Source of the DNA: Bradyrhizobium sp. ORS 285
GTDB lineage: Bacteria; Pseudomonadota; Alphaproteobacteria; Rhizobiales; Xanthobacteraceae
DNA: 64,000 nt
NCBI RefSeq assembly: GCF_900176205.1
Contig: NZ_LT859959.1
Coordinates: 5,291,001 to 5,355,000 of the forward strand
Direction: 5' to 3'
Position 1 is the first letter of the stretch; each line of letters starts with the position of its first letter. Of the stretch, positions 44,192-52,256 are shown piece after piece. Both the position numbers and the translations under genes were made by a program. Below the pieces are notes generated by a model. The model did not search any database and was not told the origin of the DNA. It was given only the letters and a program-made list of their open reading frames with translations.

Positions 44192-46537
44192 ATGTTGCCG
44201 AGAGCTTTGATGTCGGGCTGCAGCGCCGCAGCCATGTTGTGCGTTTTGGGCGCGAGCGCGCGTGCCGATGATCCCAAGCCGGCGGCAGCGGAGCTGCCGG
44301 AGGTCAACGTCACGGCACCGAGCCCGATCCGCGCCCGCAAGCCCGTCGTGCCGCGGCCCAATCCCACGGCTCGCGTGGCCGGCCGAGGCACGCGCGCTCC
44401 GTCGCCGTCACGCGAAGCTCAGACCGCGCCGCCTCCGCCGCAGCAGGGCGTGACGCCCATCGTTACCGACCAGTTCGCGACCGTCACGGTGGTGCCGAAC
44501 GAGGAGCTGCGCCGCTCCGGCGCCGCGACGCTCGGCGATCTCTTGAACTCCAAGCCCGGCATCACCGGATCGAGCTTCGCGCCGGGCGCCTCAACCCGGC
44601 CGATCATCCGCGGCCTCGACGTCAACCGCGTCGGCATCGTCGAGAACGGCATCGGCGGTGGCGGCGCCTCCGATCTCGGCGAGGATCATTTCGTGCCGAT
44701 CGATCCGCTGACCAGCGACCAAATCGAAGTCGTCCGCGGGCCCGCGGCGCTGCGCTACGGCTCGACCTCGATCGGCGGCGTCGTCAGCGCCACCAACAAC
44801 CGCATTCCGCAGGCTTTGCCGACCTGCTCGACGACGCCGTTCCAGACCTACGGCCTGCCGGCGAGCGCGCCGGCCGCGGGCGCCGCGCCTTGCGTCACCG
44901 CGGAGACGCGTACCTCCGTCAGCTCCGTCGATCGCGGGGTCGAAGGCGGCGTGCTGCTCGACGCGGGCGGCGGCAATTTCGCGCTTCACGCCGACGCCTA
45001 TGGCCGCAAGACCGGCGATTATGCGATCCCCGGCTATCCCTACCGGTTCGATCAGACCCGCCCGGTGAACGGCCGCCAGCCGAACTCCGCCGTACAGAAT
45101 GACGGCGCCTCGATCGGCGGTAGCTACTTCTTCACCGGCGGCTTCATTGGCGCTGCGATCCAACAGACCGATGCGCTCTACCACATCCCCGGCATCGACG
45201 GCGCCGACAGCCGCACCCGGATCGACGCCCACCAGACCAAGATCACCGCCAAGGGCGAGTACCGGCCGGACTCCGCCGCGATCGACGCCATCCGCTTCTG
45301 GGCCGGCGCGACCGACTATCGGCACAACGAGATCGGCTTGGCTGATACGACCGATCCGACCACCGACGGCGTGCGCCAGACTTTCACCAATCGCGAGCAG
45401 GAAGCGCGCGTCGAGATGCAGATGATGCCCGTCAATCTGCGCTTCGCGACGCTGACGACCGCCTATGGCGTGCAGGCCGGACACCAGGAGCTGAATGCGC
45501 CGAGCCCCGACAATCCCGGCTCAGTGTTCAACGGCCTGTTCGGTCCCAACACCAACAATCGCGTTGCCGGCTACGTCTTCAACGAGCTCGCGTTCGCGCC
45601 CTCCACCAAGGCGCAGATCGCCGGCCGCATCGAGCATGTCTCGCTGAACGGCTCGACGCCGAACTTCCCGGTCGACTATCTGCCGGATGGCACGCCGCAG
45701 GCCAACATCGCGCGCAACCCGTCCTACACGCCGAAGAGCGCGAGCGTCGGCCTGTTGCAGAACCTGCCCGGCGATCTCGTTGCCAGCGTGACCGCGCAAT
45801 ATGTCGAGCGCGCGCCGAAGGCGGCCGAGCTGTTCTCGCGCGGCGGCCACGACGCGACCGCGACGTTCGACATCGGCAATCCGAACCTCGGAATCGAGAC
45901 CGCCAAGACCGTCGAGGCGGGCCTGCGCAAGGCGACCGGTCCGTTCCGCTTCGAGGCCACCGCCTACTACACGCAGTTCAGCAACTTCATCTATCGCAGG
46001 CTGACCGGCGTGATGTGCGACGATGATTTCGCCTCCTGCGGCACGACGGGCACCACACTGAACCAGGCCGTCTACTCACAGCGCAACGCGCTGTTCCGCG
46101 GCTTCGAGTTCCAGAGCCAGTACGATGTCTCCCAGCTCGGCAGCGGCATCTGGGGCATCGAGAACCAGTTCGACGTCGTCCGCGCCACCTTCCCCGACGG
46201 CACCAACGTGCCGCGCATCCCGCCGATGCGCGTCGGCGGCGGCCTCTTCTGGCGCGATGCCAACTGGCTGACGCGGATCAATCTGCTGCACGCCTTCGCG
46301 CAGAACGACATCGCGCCCATCGCGGAGACGCCGACGCCGGGCTACAACCTCTTGAAAGCCGAGGTCAGCTACCGCACCAAGCTCGATCCGAACATGTTCG
46401 GCGCCCGCGAGATGCTGGTCGGCATGGTCGGCAACAATCTCTTGAACGAGAAGATCCGAAACTCCGTGTCCTACACCAAGGACGAGGTGCTGCTGCCCGG
46501 CATCGGCGTGCGGATCTTTGCGAATTTGAAGTTCTGA
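44192..46537 (+). CDS. TonB-dependent outer-membrane receptor, probably ZnuD-like
   Basis: A 781-residue receptor: signal peptide (LPRALMSGCSAAAMLCVLGASARAD), a Pro-rich linker, the plug domain (VTVVPNEELRRSGAATLGDLLNSKPGI, PIIRGLDVNRVGIVENGI, IEVVRGPAALRYGSTSIGGVVSATNNRIP), then a 22-stranded barrel ending in the usual terminal Phe (IFANLKF). A loop with two Cys residues (CSTTPFQTYG...APCVT) follows the plug. The upstream Zur-like box and the DUF2946 neighbour suggest zinc uptake. ATG 44192 is the start that yields the signal peptide. Confidence 0.9.
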   Translation: MLPRALMSGCSAAAMLCVLGASARADDPKPAAAELPEVNVTAPSPIRARKPVVPRPNPTARVAGRGTRAPSPSREAQTAPPPPQQGVTPIVTDQFATVTVVPNEELRRSGAATLGDLLNSKPGITGSSFAPGASTRPIIRGLDVNRVGIVENGIGGGGASDLGEDHFVPIDPLTSDQIEVVRGPAALRYGSTSIGGVVSATNNRIPQALPTCSTTPFQTYGLPASAPAAGAAPCVTAETRTSVSSVDRGVEGGVLLDAGGGNFALHADAYGRKTGDYAIPGYPYRFDQTRPVNGRQPNSAVQNDGASIGGSYFFTGGFIGAAIQQTDALYHIPGIDGADSRTRIDAHQTKITAKGEYRPDSAAIDAIRFWAGATDYRHNEIGLADTTDPTTDGVRQTFTNREQEARVEMQMMPVNLRFATLTTAYGVQAGHQELNAPSPDNPGSVFNGLFGPNTNNRVAGYVFNELAFAPSTKAQIAGRIEHVSLNGSTPNFPVDYLPDGTPQANIARNPSYTPKSASVGLLQNLPGDLVASVTAQYVERAPKAAELFSRGGHDATATFDIGNPNLGIETAKTVEAGLRKATGPFRFEATAYYTQFSNFIYRRLTGVMCDDDFASCGTTGTTLNQAVYSQRNALFRGFEFQSQYDVSQLGSGIWGIENQFDVVRATFPDGTNVPRIPPMRVGGGLFWRDANWLTRINLLHAFAQNDIAPIAETPTPGYNLLKAEVSYRTKLDPNMFGAREMLVGMVGNNLLNEKIRNSVSYTKDEVLLPGIGVRIFANLKF

Positions 46538-46548
46538 GTGGCGGATGT

Positions 46549-46578
46549 AAGGGGCGCGGCGATCGAGCCGCGTCCCTT
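46549..46578 (+). terminator. Terminator-like hairpin after the TonB receptor
   Basis: AAGGGGCGCGGC and GCCGCGTCCCTT pair with one G-T around GATCGA, 11 bases after the receptor stop codon. It is followed by a short TTGTCGT and then a palindromic repeat. Confidence 0.65.
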
Positions 46579-46580
46579 GT

Positions 46581-46656
46581 CGTCATTGCGAGGAGCGAAG
46601 CGACGAAGCAATCCAGAGACCGGATGGGACTCTGGATTGCTTCGCTCGCAATGACG
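46581..46656. repeat. Palindromic intergenic repeat (CGTCATTGCGAG type)
   Basis: The same family as 14513-14596: ends CGTCATTGCGAGGAGCGAAG and CTTCGCTCGCAATGACG, inner arms GCAATCCAGAG and CTCTGGATTGC. Confidence 0.8.
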
Positions 46657-46668
46657 GAGAGACCGAGA

Positions 46669-47181
46669 TTACTTCGCGTGATCCCAATCCGGCCGAATCT
46701 CGCCCTCGACGCCCTCGAACGCGCCATCGACCAGCTCGTTCACCAGCAGCCGGTTGTAATCCACCGGGCCCGGCATGATCGCCCGGCCCTTCGGCACCGG
46801 CTTGAAGCCGACGCGGGTGTAATAGGCGGCGTCGCCCACCAGCAGGATGAAGCTGTGGCCCTGCGTTCGCGCGTCCGAGATCGAGCGCTCCATCAGCATG
46901 CGGCCGATGCCGTGCTTGCGGAACGGCGGCTCGACGGTCAGCGGCCCGAGCATTAGTGCCTTGGTGTCGCCGACGCAGATCGGCAGCTGCCGGACGGAGC
47001 CGACCAGCAGGGTGCCGATATGGGCCGTGAACGACAAGGCGAGCAGATGATCGACATGCTCGCGCAGGCGGTAGGCGCTCAGCACGAAGCGGCCGGGGCC
47101 GAAGGTACGTTCATGCAGCCGCTCGATGGCTTGCGCATCGCCCGGCTTCTCGGCGGAGATCGTAATGGACAGGTCACTCAT
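46669..47181 (-). CDS. GNAT-family N-acetyltransferase
   Basis: A 170-residue acetyltransferase of the GNAT superfamily, close to the YhbS type. Typical blocks are LSALSFTAHIGTLLVGSVRQLPI, then LGPLTVEPPFRKHGIGRMLMERSISDARTQGHSFILLVGD, where RKHGIGRML is the acetyl-CoA pyrophosphate loop. YYTRVGFKPVPKGR follows. The acceptor substrate is unknown. It is convergent with the TonB receptor. Confidence 0.9.
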   Translation of the reverse strand: MSDLSITISAEKPGDAQAIERLHERTFGPGRFVLSAYRLREHVDHLLALSFTAHIGTLLVGSVRQLPICVGDTKALMLGPLTVEPPFRKHGIGRMLMERSISDARTQGHSFILLVGDAAYYTRVGFKPVPKGRAIMPGPVDYNRLLVNELVDGAFEGVEGEIRPDWDHAK

Positions 47182-47275
47182 GTGGGGTGGCGGGATAGCA
47201 TCCCCGAGCGGCGCGGTCCATGGCTCCCTCTCCGATCATTGCCCCGGCGGCGAGCAGCCGGGTTCCGGCATCGGC

Positions 47276-48448
47276 TCACTCCGCCGGCATCGTCTTCTCG
47301 ACCAGCCGCACCCAATAGGATGCGCCATGGCCGAGGATGTTGTCGTTGAAGCGATAGGCCGGATGATGGCAGTCCCTGCCGTCGCCCATGCCGAGGAAGA
47401 CGAAGGCGCCGGGACGGGCCTGCAGCATGAAGGCGAAATCCTCCGCGCCCATCAGCGGCGGCGCGCTGTCGACGACACGCTCGGCGCCGACGATATCGCG
47501 GGCGACATCGGCGGCGACATTGGTCTCGCGCGCGTGGTTCATCGTGATCGGATAGAGCCGGGTATATTTCGTCGTCGCCGAGCCGCCATAGGTGCGCGCG
47601 ATGCCGTCGGCGACTTCGGCGATGCGGCGCTCGACCAGGTCCTGCACCTCCGGATCGAGCGTGCGAACCGTGCCTTTCAGCTCGACCGTCTCGGGGATCA
47701 CGTTCATCGCCTTGCCGGCCTCGACCATGCAGATCGAGATGACGGCGGATTTGATCGGATCGACGTTGCGCGAGACGATCGACTGCAGCGCGGTGATGAT
47801 GTGCGCGGCGATCAGCACGCTGTCGACCGCCTTGTGGACGCCGGCGCCGGCATGACCGCCCTTGCCGTGCACGGTGATCTCGAGCTGGTCCGACGAGGCC
47901 AGCATCGGGCCTGGCCGCAGCGCGAACACGCCCTCGGGCACGCCAGGCGCATTGTGCAGGCCGTAGACCTCCTGGATGCCCCAGCGGGTCATCAGGCCGT
48001 CATCGACCATCGCCTTGCCGCCCGCGCCGCCCTCCTCGGCCGGCTGGAAGATCACGATCGCGGTGCCGTCGAAATTGCGGGTGTCGGCGAGATGCTTGGC
48101 GGCGCCGAGCAGCATCGCGGTGTGGCCGTCATGGCCGCAGGCATGCATCAGGCCCGGCGTCTTCGACGCATACGGCACGCCCGAGGCTTCCTCGATCGGC
48201 AGCGCATCCATGTCGGCGCGCAGACCGATGATGCGGCCCGAATCGGTCTTGCGGCCGCGGATGACGCCGACCACGCCGGTGCGGCCGATCCCCGTCACGA
48301 CCTCGTCGCAGCCGAACTCGCGCAGCCGCTCGGCGACGAGGCCGGCGGTGCGGTGCACCTCGTACATCAGCTCCGGATGCTCATGGAAATCGTGGCGCCA
48401 GGCCGCCATGTCGTCGGTGAGCGCGGCGATGCTGTTCAGGATGGGCAT
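47276..48448 (-). CDS. M20-family amidohydrolase (hippurate hydrolase-like)
   Basis: A 390-residue metal-dependent amidohydrolase of the M20D group (HipO, indole-acetyl-amino-acid hydrolases). Metal-site motifs are MAAWRHDFHEHPELMYEVHRTAGLVAERL near the N-terminus, GLRADMDALPI, and MHACGHDGHTAMLLGAAKHL, with FQPAEEGGAGGKAMVDDGLM following. It probably releases amino acids from N-acyl conjugates; the natural substrate is not known. ATG 48448 (MPILNSIAAL) is preferred over a frame 22 residues longer. Confidence 0.93.
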   Translation of the reverse strand: MPILNSIAALTDDMAAWRHDFHEHPELMYEVHRTAGLVAERLREFGCDEVVTGIGRTGVVGVIRGRKTDSGRIIGLRADMDALPIEEASGVPYASKTPGLMHACGHDGHTAMLLGAAKHLADTRNFDGTAIVIFQPAEEGGAGGKAMVDDGLMTRWGIQEVYGLHNAPGVPEGVFALRPGPMLASSDQLEITVHGKGGHAGAGVHKAVDSVLIAAHIITALQSIVSRNVDPIKSAVISICMVEAGKAMNVIPETVELKGTVRTLDPEVQDLVERRIAEVADGIARTYGGSATTKYTRLYPITMNHARETNVAADVARDIVGAERVVDSAPPLMGAEDFAFMLQARPGAFVFLGMGDGRDCHHPAYRFNDNILGHGASYWVRLVEKTMPAE

Positions 48449-48551
48449 GTGAAACGATGTTCTCGTTGAACGTGGACCAGCCCGAACCATGGCCGGAACG
48501 GCCGGCGGACACAAGCTTCGGTCCCGCGATGGCAGCCCCTCGATCCCAGCG

Positions 48552-49484
48552 TCAGCCTCCCACCGGTGATTGCGACAGATACGCCAGCAGCTTCATCTCG
48601 CGGCGGCCACGCGTGACGGTATCGAGCACGAGGCCCGAGGAGGCCGACAGCAGCGCCATGATCATCAGGCCCATCGACAGCACCGCGGTCGGCAGCCGCG
48701 GCACGAGCCCGGTCTCGATGAAGGTGACGAAGATGGGAATCGCGAAGCCGATCGAGACCAGCGCCAGGAAGATGGCGATCGCGGTGAAGAAGCGCAGCGG
48801 CTTCTCCGAGCGGTACAGCTTCAGGATGGTGTTGAGGATCCGGAAGCCGTCGCGCCAGGTGTTGAGCTTGGAGACCGAGCCTTCGGGCCGCGCGTAATAC
48901 GGCGTCGCCACCTCGGTCACCGGCAACGCCAGCTCCAGGGCGTGAACCGTCAGCTCGGTCTCGATCTCGAAGCCATCGGACAGCACGGGGAAGGATTTGA
49001 CGAAGCGGCGCGAGAACACGCGGTAGCCGGACAGAATGTCCTTGAACGCCTGGCCGAACACCTCGGCGAGGAAGCTCGTGAGCATCCAGTTGCCCGTGCG
49101 ATGGCCCATGCGATAGGCGGCCTGCTCCTGGTCGACCCTGAGGCCCACCACCATGTCGAGCCGCTCGGCCACGAGCCGCTCGATCATCACAGGCGCGCTC
49201 GGCGCGTCGTAGGTGGCGTCGCCGTCGACCAGCACGTAGATGTCGGCATCGACGTCGGCGAACATGCGTCGGACGACGTGGCCCTTGCCCTGCCGCCGCT
49301 CGCTGCGCACCTCGGCGCCGGCCGCGCGCGCGACCTCGACGGTGCTATCCTTGGAATTGTTGTCATAGACGTAAACGACAGCCGTCGGCAGCGCCTGCTT
49401 GAAGTCGCGGACCACGGTCGCGACCGCCGCCTCTTCATTGTAGCAGGGCACCAGCACGGCGATCCGCATCGGTTGTGAGCTCAT
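48552..49484 (-). CDS. Family 2 glycosyltransferase with membrane anchor
   Basis: A 310-residue glycosyltransferase of the GT2, DPM/GtrB-like type. The nucleotide-binding start is RIAVLVPCYNEEAAVATVVRDF, the metal motif is IYVLVDGDATYDAP (DGDxTYD), and the acceptor region is LTSFLAEVFGQAFKDILSGYRVFSRRFVKSFPV. Two C-terminal membrane helices (about 233-255 and 265-290) anchor it. It may transfer sugar to polyprenyl phosphate. GGAG lies correctly before ATG 49484. Confidence 0.92.
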   Translation of the reverse strand: MSSQPMRIAVLVPCYNEEAAVATVVRDFKQALPTAVVYVYDNNSKDSTVEVARAAGAEVRSERRQGKGHVVRRMFADVDADIYVLVDGDATYDAPSAPVMIERLVAERLDMVVGLRVDQEQAAYRMGHRTGNWMLTSFLAEVFGQAFKDILSGYRVFSRRFVKSFPVLSDGFEIETELTVHALELALPVTEVATPYYARPEGSVSKLNTWRDGFRILNTILKLYRSEKPLRFFTAIAIFLALVSIGFAIPIFVTFIETGLVPRLPTAVLSMGLMIMALLSASSGLVLDTVTRGRREMKLLAYLSQSPVGG

Positions 49485-49532
49485 GAACCCGTCTCCCATG
49501 GCCGGGAGAGTGCCCGCATTCGGTGCAGAATC

Positions 49533-50096
49533 TCATAATGGCCCGGCGCCTTCGGGCCGCCATGTCGGAATGATCTTAACGCCATCCAGCACCTCGCGCA
49601 GGCGGGACAGCGTGCCCAATGTCGTTCCCTCGGGCAGAGCATCGCGCGCGAAAAAGCCGGTCTCGACGATCTCGCGGTTGGGCTCCGGCGGTCGGTCCTG
49701 CGTAAACCCTTTGATAACGAAGACGGCGACGTGATCGCGTGGCGAGACGTGGCTGTTGAGGAAGATGCCGTGCAGCTCCGGCTCGCCTTCGAGCGCAATC
49801 CGGCCTTCCTCGAACAGCTCCCGCTCCAGCGCCTCCAGGAACGTCTCGCCGACCTCGACACCGCCGCCCGGCAGGTGCCAGCCCGAGACATAGCCATGCC
49901 GGACCAGGAACACCCGGTTCTCGGCATCCAGCACCACGCCGCGGACGCCGAGCGTCATGCCCCGGGCGAAGCGCCAATAGAGGTGAAATCCGCGCCGGAG
50001 CACCGGCTCGAACCGGATCCGCAACCTGCTGAGCTGTGTTGTCGTCAAATCGCGTGATCCCCGGTTGGTCTTGCGCTCGACGGCCGGGCTTGCCAT
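49533..50096 (-). CDS. Nudix hydrolase with an altered Nudix box
   Basis: A 187-residue Nudix protein. The domain starts at TLGVRGVVLDAENRVFLVRHGYVSGWHLPGGGVEVGE, and the box continues TFLEALERELFEEGRIAL. The catalytic REL-x-EE core is intact, but the following conserved Gly is replaced by Arg (EEGRI instead of EExGU). The substrate is unknown. ATG 50096 (MASPAVERK) is chosen; the longer frame to 50255 overlaps the divergent phosphoesterase gene. Confidence 0.85.
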   Translation of the reverse strand: MASPAVERKTNRGSRDLTTTQLSRLRIRFEPVLRRGFHLYWRFARGMTLGVRGVVLDAENRVFLVRHGYVSGWHLPGGGVEVGETFLEALERELFEEGRIALEGEPELHGIFLNSHVSPRDHVAVFVIKGFTQDRPPEPNREIVETGFFARDALPEGTTLGTLSRLREVLDGVKIIPTWRPEGAGPL

Positions 50097-50172
50097 GAGA
50101 GCGCCAGCATGAGGGATAGCACGACATGACCGTTGCGCGCGCACGCATCCGCCATTGGCGCCGGGACAGGTG

Positions 50173-51057
50173 ATGGCCGCCTTCACGCTCGCCCATCTGT
50201 CCGATCCGCATCTCGCGCCAGTCCACCGGCCGCGCCTGTCCGAGCTCGCCGGCAAGCGGGCGCTCGGCTATCTCAACTGGACGCGCAACCGCTACAAATA
50301 TCACCGCCGCGACATCCTCGACCTGCTGATCTCCGACCTGCACACGCAGATGCCGGACCAGATCGCCGTCACCGGCGATCTCGTGAACTTCGCGCTGGAG
50401 TCCGAATTCCCGCTCGCTCTGGCCTGGCTCGAGACCGTCGGGCCGCCGGACAAGGTCACAGCGATTCCCGGCAATCACGACGCCTATGTACGCTCGACCC
50501 GACTGCGTTTCGCCGAGAGCTTTGCCGCCTATTTCGGCGGCGATGCAGCGGGCCCCGCGGCATTCCCCTCGCTGCGCCGGCGCGGACCGCTGGCGCTGAT
50601 CAGCCTGTCCTCCGCCGTGCCCTCGGCGCCGTTCATGGCCACGGGCCGGATCGGCCACGCGCAGCTCGCAGCGTTGGAGCAGCTGCTCTCTTCGCTCGCG
50701 CATGAGCCGCTGTTTCGCGTGCTGCTGGTGCATCATCCCTTGCGCTCGGCCAACCGGATGAAGCGGCTGACCGATTCCAAGGAGCTGATCGCGCTGCTCG
50801 CACGTCACGGCGTCGAGCTGGTGCTGCACGGCCATGATCACGTGCATTCGACGATCTGGATCGACGGCCCAGAGCGCAAGATTCCGGTCGTCGGCGTACC
50901 CTCCGCGTCGTCGCTCGCGCACGGCCACACGCCGGCCGCGGCCTACAACATCTTCGCTGTCGCCCCCGAGGGCAATCACTGGCGCTGCGACATGACCGTG
51001 CGCGCCGTCAACGAGGCGCGGCGCGTGCGCGAGATCCGCCAGATCCGCCTGCTCTGA
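50173..51057 (+). CDS. Calcineurin-like metallophosphoesterase
   Basis: A 294-residue metallophosphoesterase. All five metal motifs are visible: AHLSDPHLAP (D-x-H), VTGDLVNF (GD), AIPGNHDAYV (GNHD), LVHHPLRS (H) and VLHGHDHVHST (GHxH). The family includes cyclic-nucleotide and UDP-diacylglucosamine hydrolases, and the substrate here cannot be told. GGGACAGG precedes ATG 50173. It is divergent from the Nudix gene. Confidence 0.93.
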   Translation: MAAFTLAHLSDPHLAPVHRPRLSELAGKRALGYLNWTRNRYKYHRRDILDLLISDLHTQMPDQIAVTGDLVNFALESEFPLALAWLETVGPPDKVTAIPGNHDAYVRSTRLRFAESFAAYFGGDAAGPAAFPSLRRRGPLALISLSSAVPSAPFMATGRIGHAQLAALEQLLSSLAHEPLFRVLLVHHPLRSANRMKRLTDSKELIALLARHGVELVLHGHDHVHSTIWIDGPERKIPVVGVPSASSLAHGHTPAAAYNIFAVAPEGNHWRCDMTVRAVNEARRVREIRQIRLL

Positions 51058-51065
51058 CCGCGTGG

Positions 51066-51614
51066 TCAGAACGAGATCGGCTTCAGACTCTCGTACAGCG
51101 CGAAGCCGAACAGCGACGCCGCACCTAGCACGAAACCGAGCACGAACGGCCAGAATCGCCCACGCCGCGGCTCGCCATCCGCCCGCGCCTGCTCGCGCGC
51201 CACGCTGAAGGCGCGCTCGCGCTCCACCATGCGGCGGGCGACGTAGTCGGTGACAGCCTTCACGATCGCGCCGATGTCGTGCGATTCGGCCAGCACGATG
51301 CGGCCGTTGCGGGTGTCCTGCACGAAGCGGTACTGCCGCTTGTCCCGCCCCATCACCACATGGGCGACGACGTCGATCCACAGCCGCGGCGTCTCGCCCT
51401 GGCTGATGCCGCGATCGAACAGATCGATCTGGTTGGGAATCTCGGCGAAGAGGGGATCGAGCGCATCGCTGAGGATCTCGAGCCGCGCCACCTCGGCATC
51501 GCGCAGGTCGACCACGACGCCGGTTCGGTCCGCGGCCTCCAGCCGGGCCTGACGCAGCGCCTCGCGCAGGCGCACGGGACGCGGTTCGGTGCTGCTGTCG
51601 GGGGCCTCGGACAT
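51066..51614 (-). CDS. Tail-anchored membrane protein of unknown function
   Basis: A 182-residue protein with a charged N-terminal region, a predicted alpha/beta middle segment (LWIDVVAHVVMGRDKRQYRFVQDTRNGRIVLAESHDIGAIVKAVTDYVARRMVERERAF) and one membrane helix at the very end (FWPFVLGFVLGAASLFGFALYESL, about residues 153-176). The order suggests a C-terminally anchored cytoplasmic protein. I recognise no family name. It converges with the metallophosphoesterase, eight bases away. Confidence 0.75.
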   Translation of the reverse strand: MSEAPDSSTEPRPVRLREALRQARLEAADRTGVVVDLRDAEVARLEILSDALDPLFAEIPNQIDLFDRGISQGETPRLWIDVVAHVVMGRDKRQYRFVQDTRNGRIVLAESHDIGAIVKAVTDYVARRMVERERAFSVAREQARADGEPRRGRFWPFVLGFVLGAASLFGFALYESLKPISF

Positions 51615-51854
51615 CGCTTACGCTTTCACGGTTCGGCCCTGGTTTCGCCAGGATTTCTCCCATTAACCTATCAGTAACCCAGTATTCCGCAAACCCCATT
51701 TGTCTTCAAAGACTTATACGCACGCTGAGATAAGCAGCATGCCCAAAACGGACGTGGGCGGCCTCCTCCGGTGTGACCCGGCTGAGACCGCCCCGTCCTT
51801 GGGCTCTTCCTCGAGCTTTATTCAGATACCTGGCAAGGCTTCCCTTGCTGGCTG

Positions 51855-52061
51855 TCAGGCCGCCGGCGCGCGCTGCGGCTCCTCGACGATGGAGAAGCGG
51901 ACGCCGGCCTTGTGGCGGTTCTCCTCGGACACCTCGCGCCAGCAATCCTCGGCTTCCTTGCGCGACTTGAACGGACCCTTCACCTGGGCCGAGCCCTCCA
52001 CCAGCTTGTGGAAATTCATCGAGCCGAACTCGCCGCCGATCACCCAGAAATTGCTGGTCAT
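51855..52061 (-). CDS. DUF4170 domain protein
   Basis: A 68-residue protein that is essentially one DUF4170 domain: FWVIGGEFGSMNFHKLVEGSAQVKGPFKSRKEAEDCWREVSEENRHKAGVRFSIVEE. The family is small, alphaproteobacterial and of unknown function. ATG 52061 is preceded by GGAGGG at ideal spacing; the in-frame ATGs further upstream are less likely. It is divergent from the regulator gene, and their shared gap holds GTCACAA-type repeats. Confidence 0.88.
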   Translation of the reverse strand: MTSNFWVIGGEFGSMNFHKLVEGSAQVKGPFKSRKEAEDCWREVSEENRHKAGVRFSIVEEPQRAPAA

Positions 52062-52084
52062 GAGACCCTCCATCAACCGTCACA

Positions 52085-52226
52085 ATTTTGACAGTGCATT
52101 GCGATTTGCGTGACCGGAGATAAACGCGAAACCGGCAGCTTCGTATAGAGGCCTTGTTTTTGAATGGTGATGTCATGTAACATCATCACTTGTCACAAAT
52201 GTCATTTTGTAAATCTTGTCACAAAT
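52085..52226. promoter_or_regulatory. Divergent promoter region with operator-like repeats
   Basis: TTGTCACAAAT occurs twice (52190-52200 and 52216-52226), 26 bp apart, with TTTTGTAAAT between. Upstream lies a palindrome TGATGT-6-ACATCA (52168-52185), and near the DUF4170 side is GTCACAATTTTGAC. The set could be the autoregulatory operator of the XRE-type regulator, and might also control DUF4170. Confidence 0.5.
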
Positions 52227-52256
52227 CCAGGGCCGCGCGGCCCGCGGGAGAGCGCG

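Noticed and set aside
51576..51699. Extension of a long minus-strand frame (49576-51699) as a gene
   Set aside because: It crosses the metallophosphoesterase, Nudix and tail-anchored genes in another frame, and has no domain of its own.
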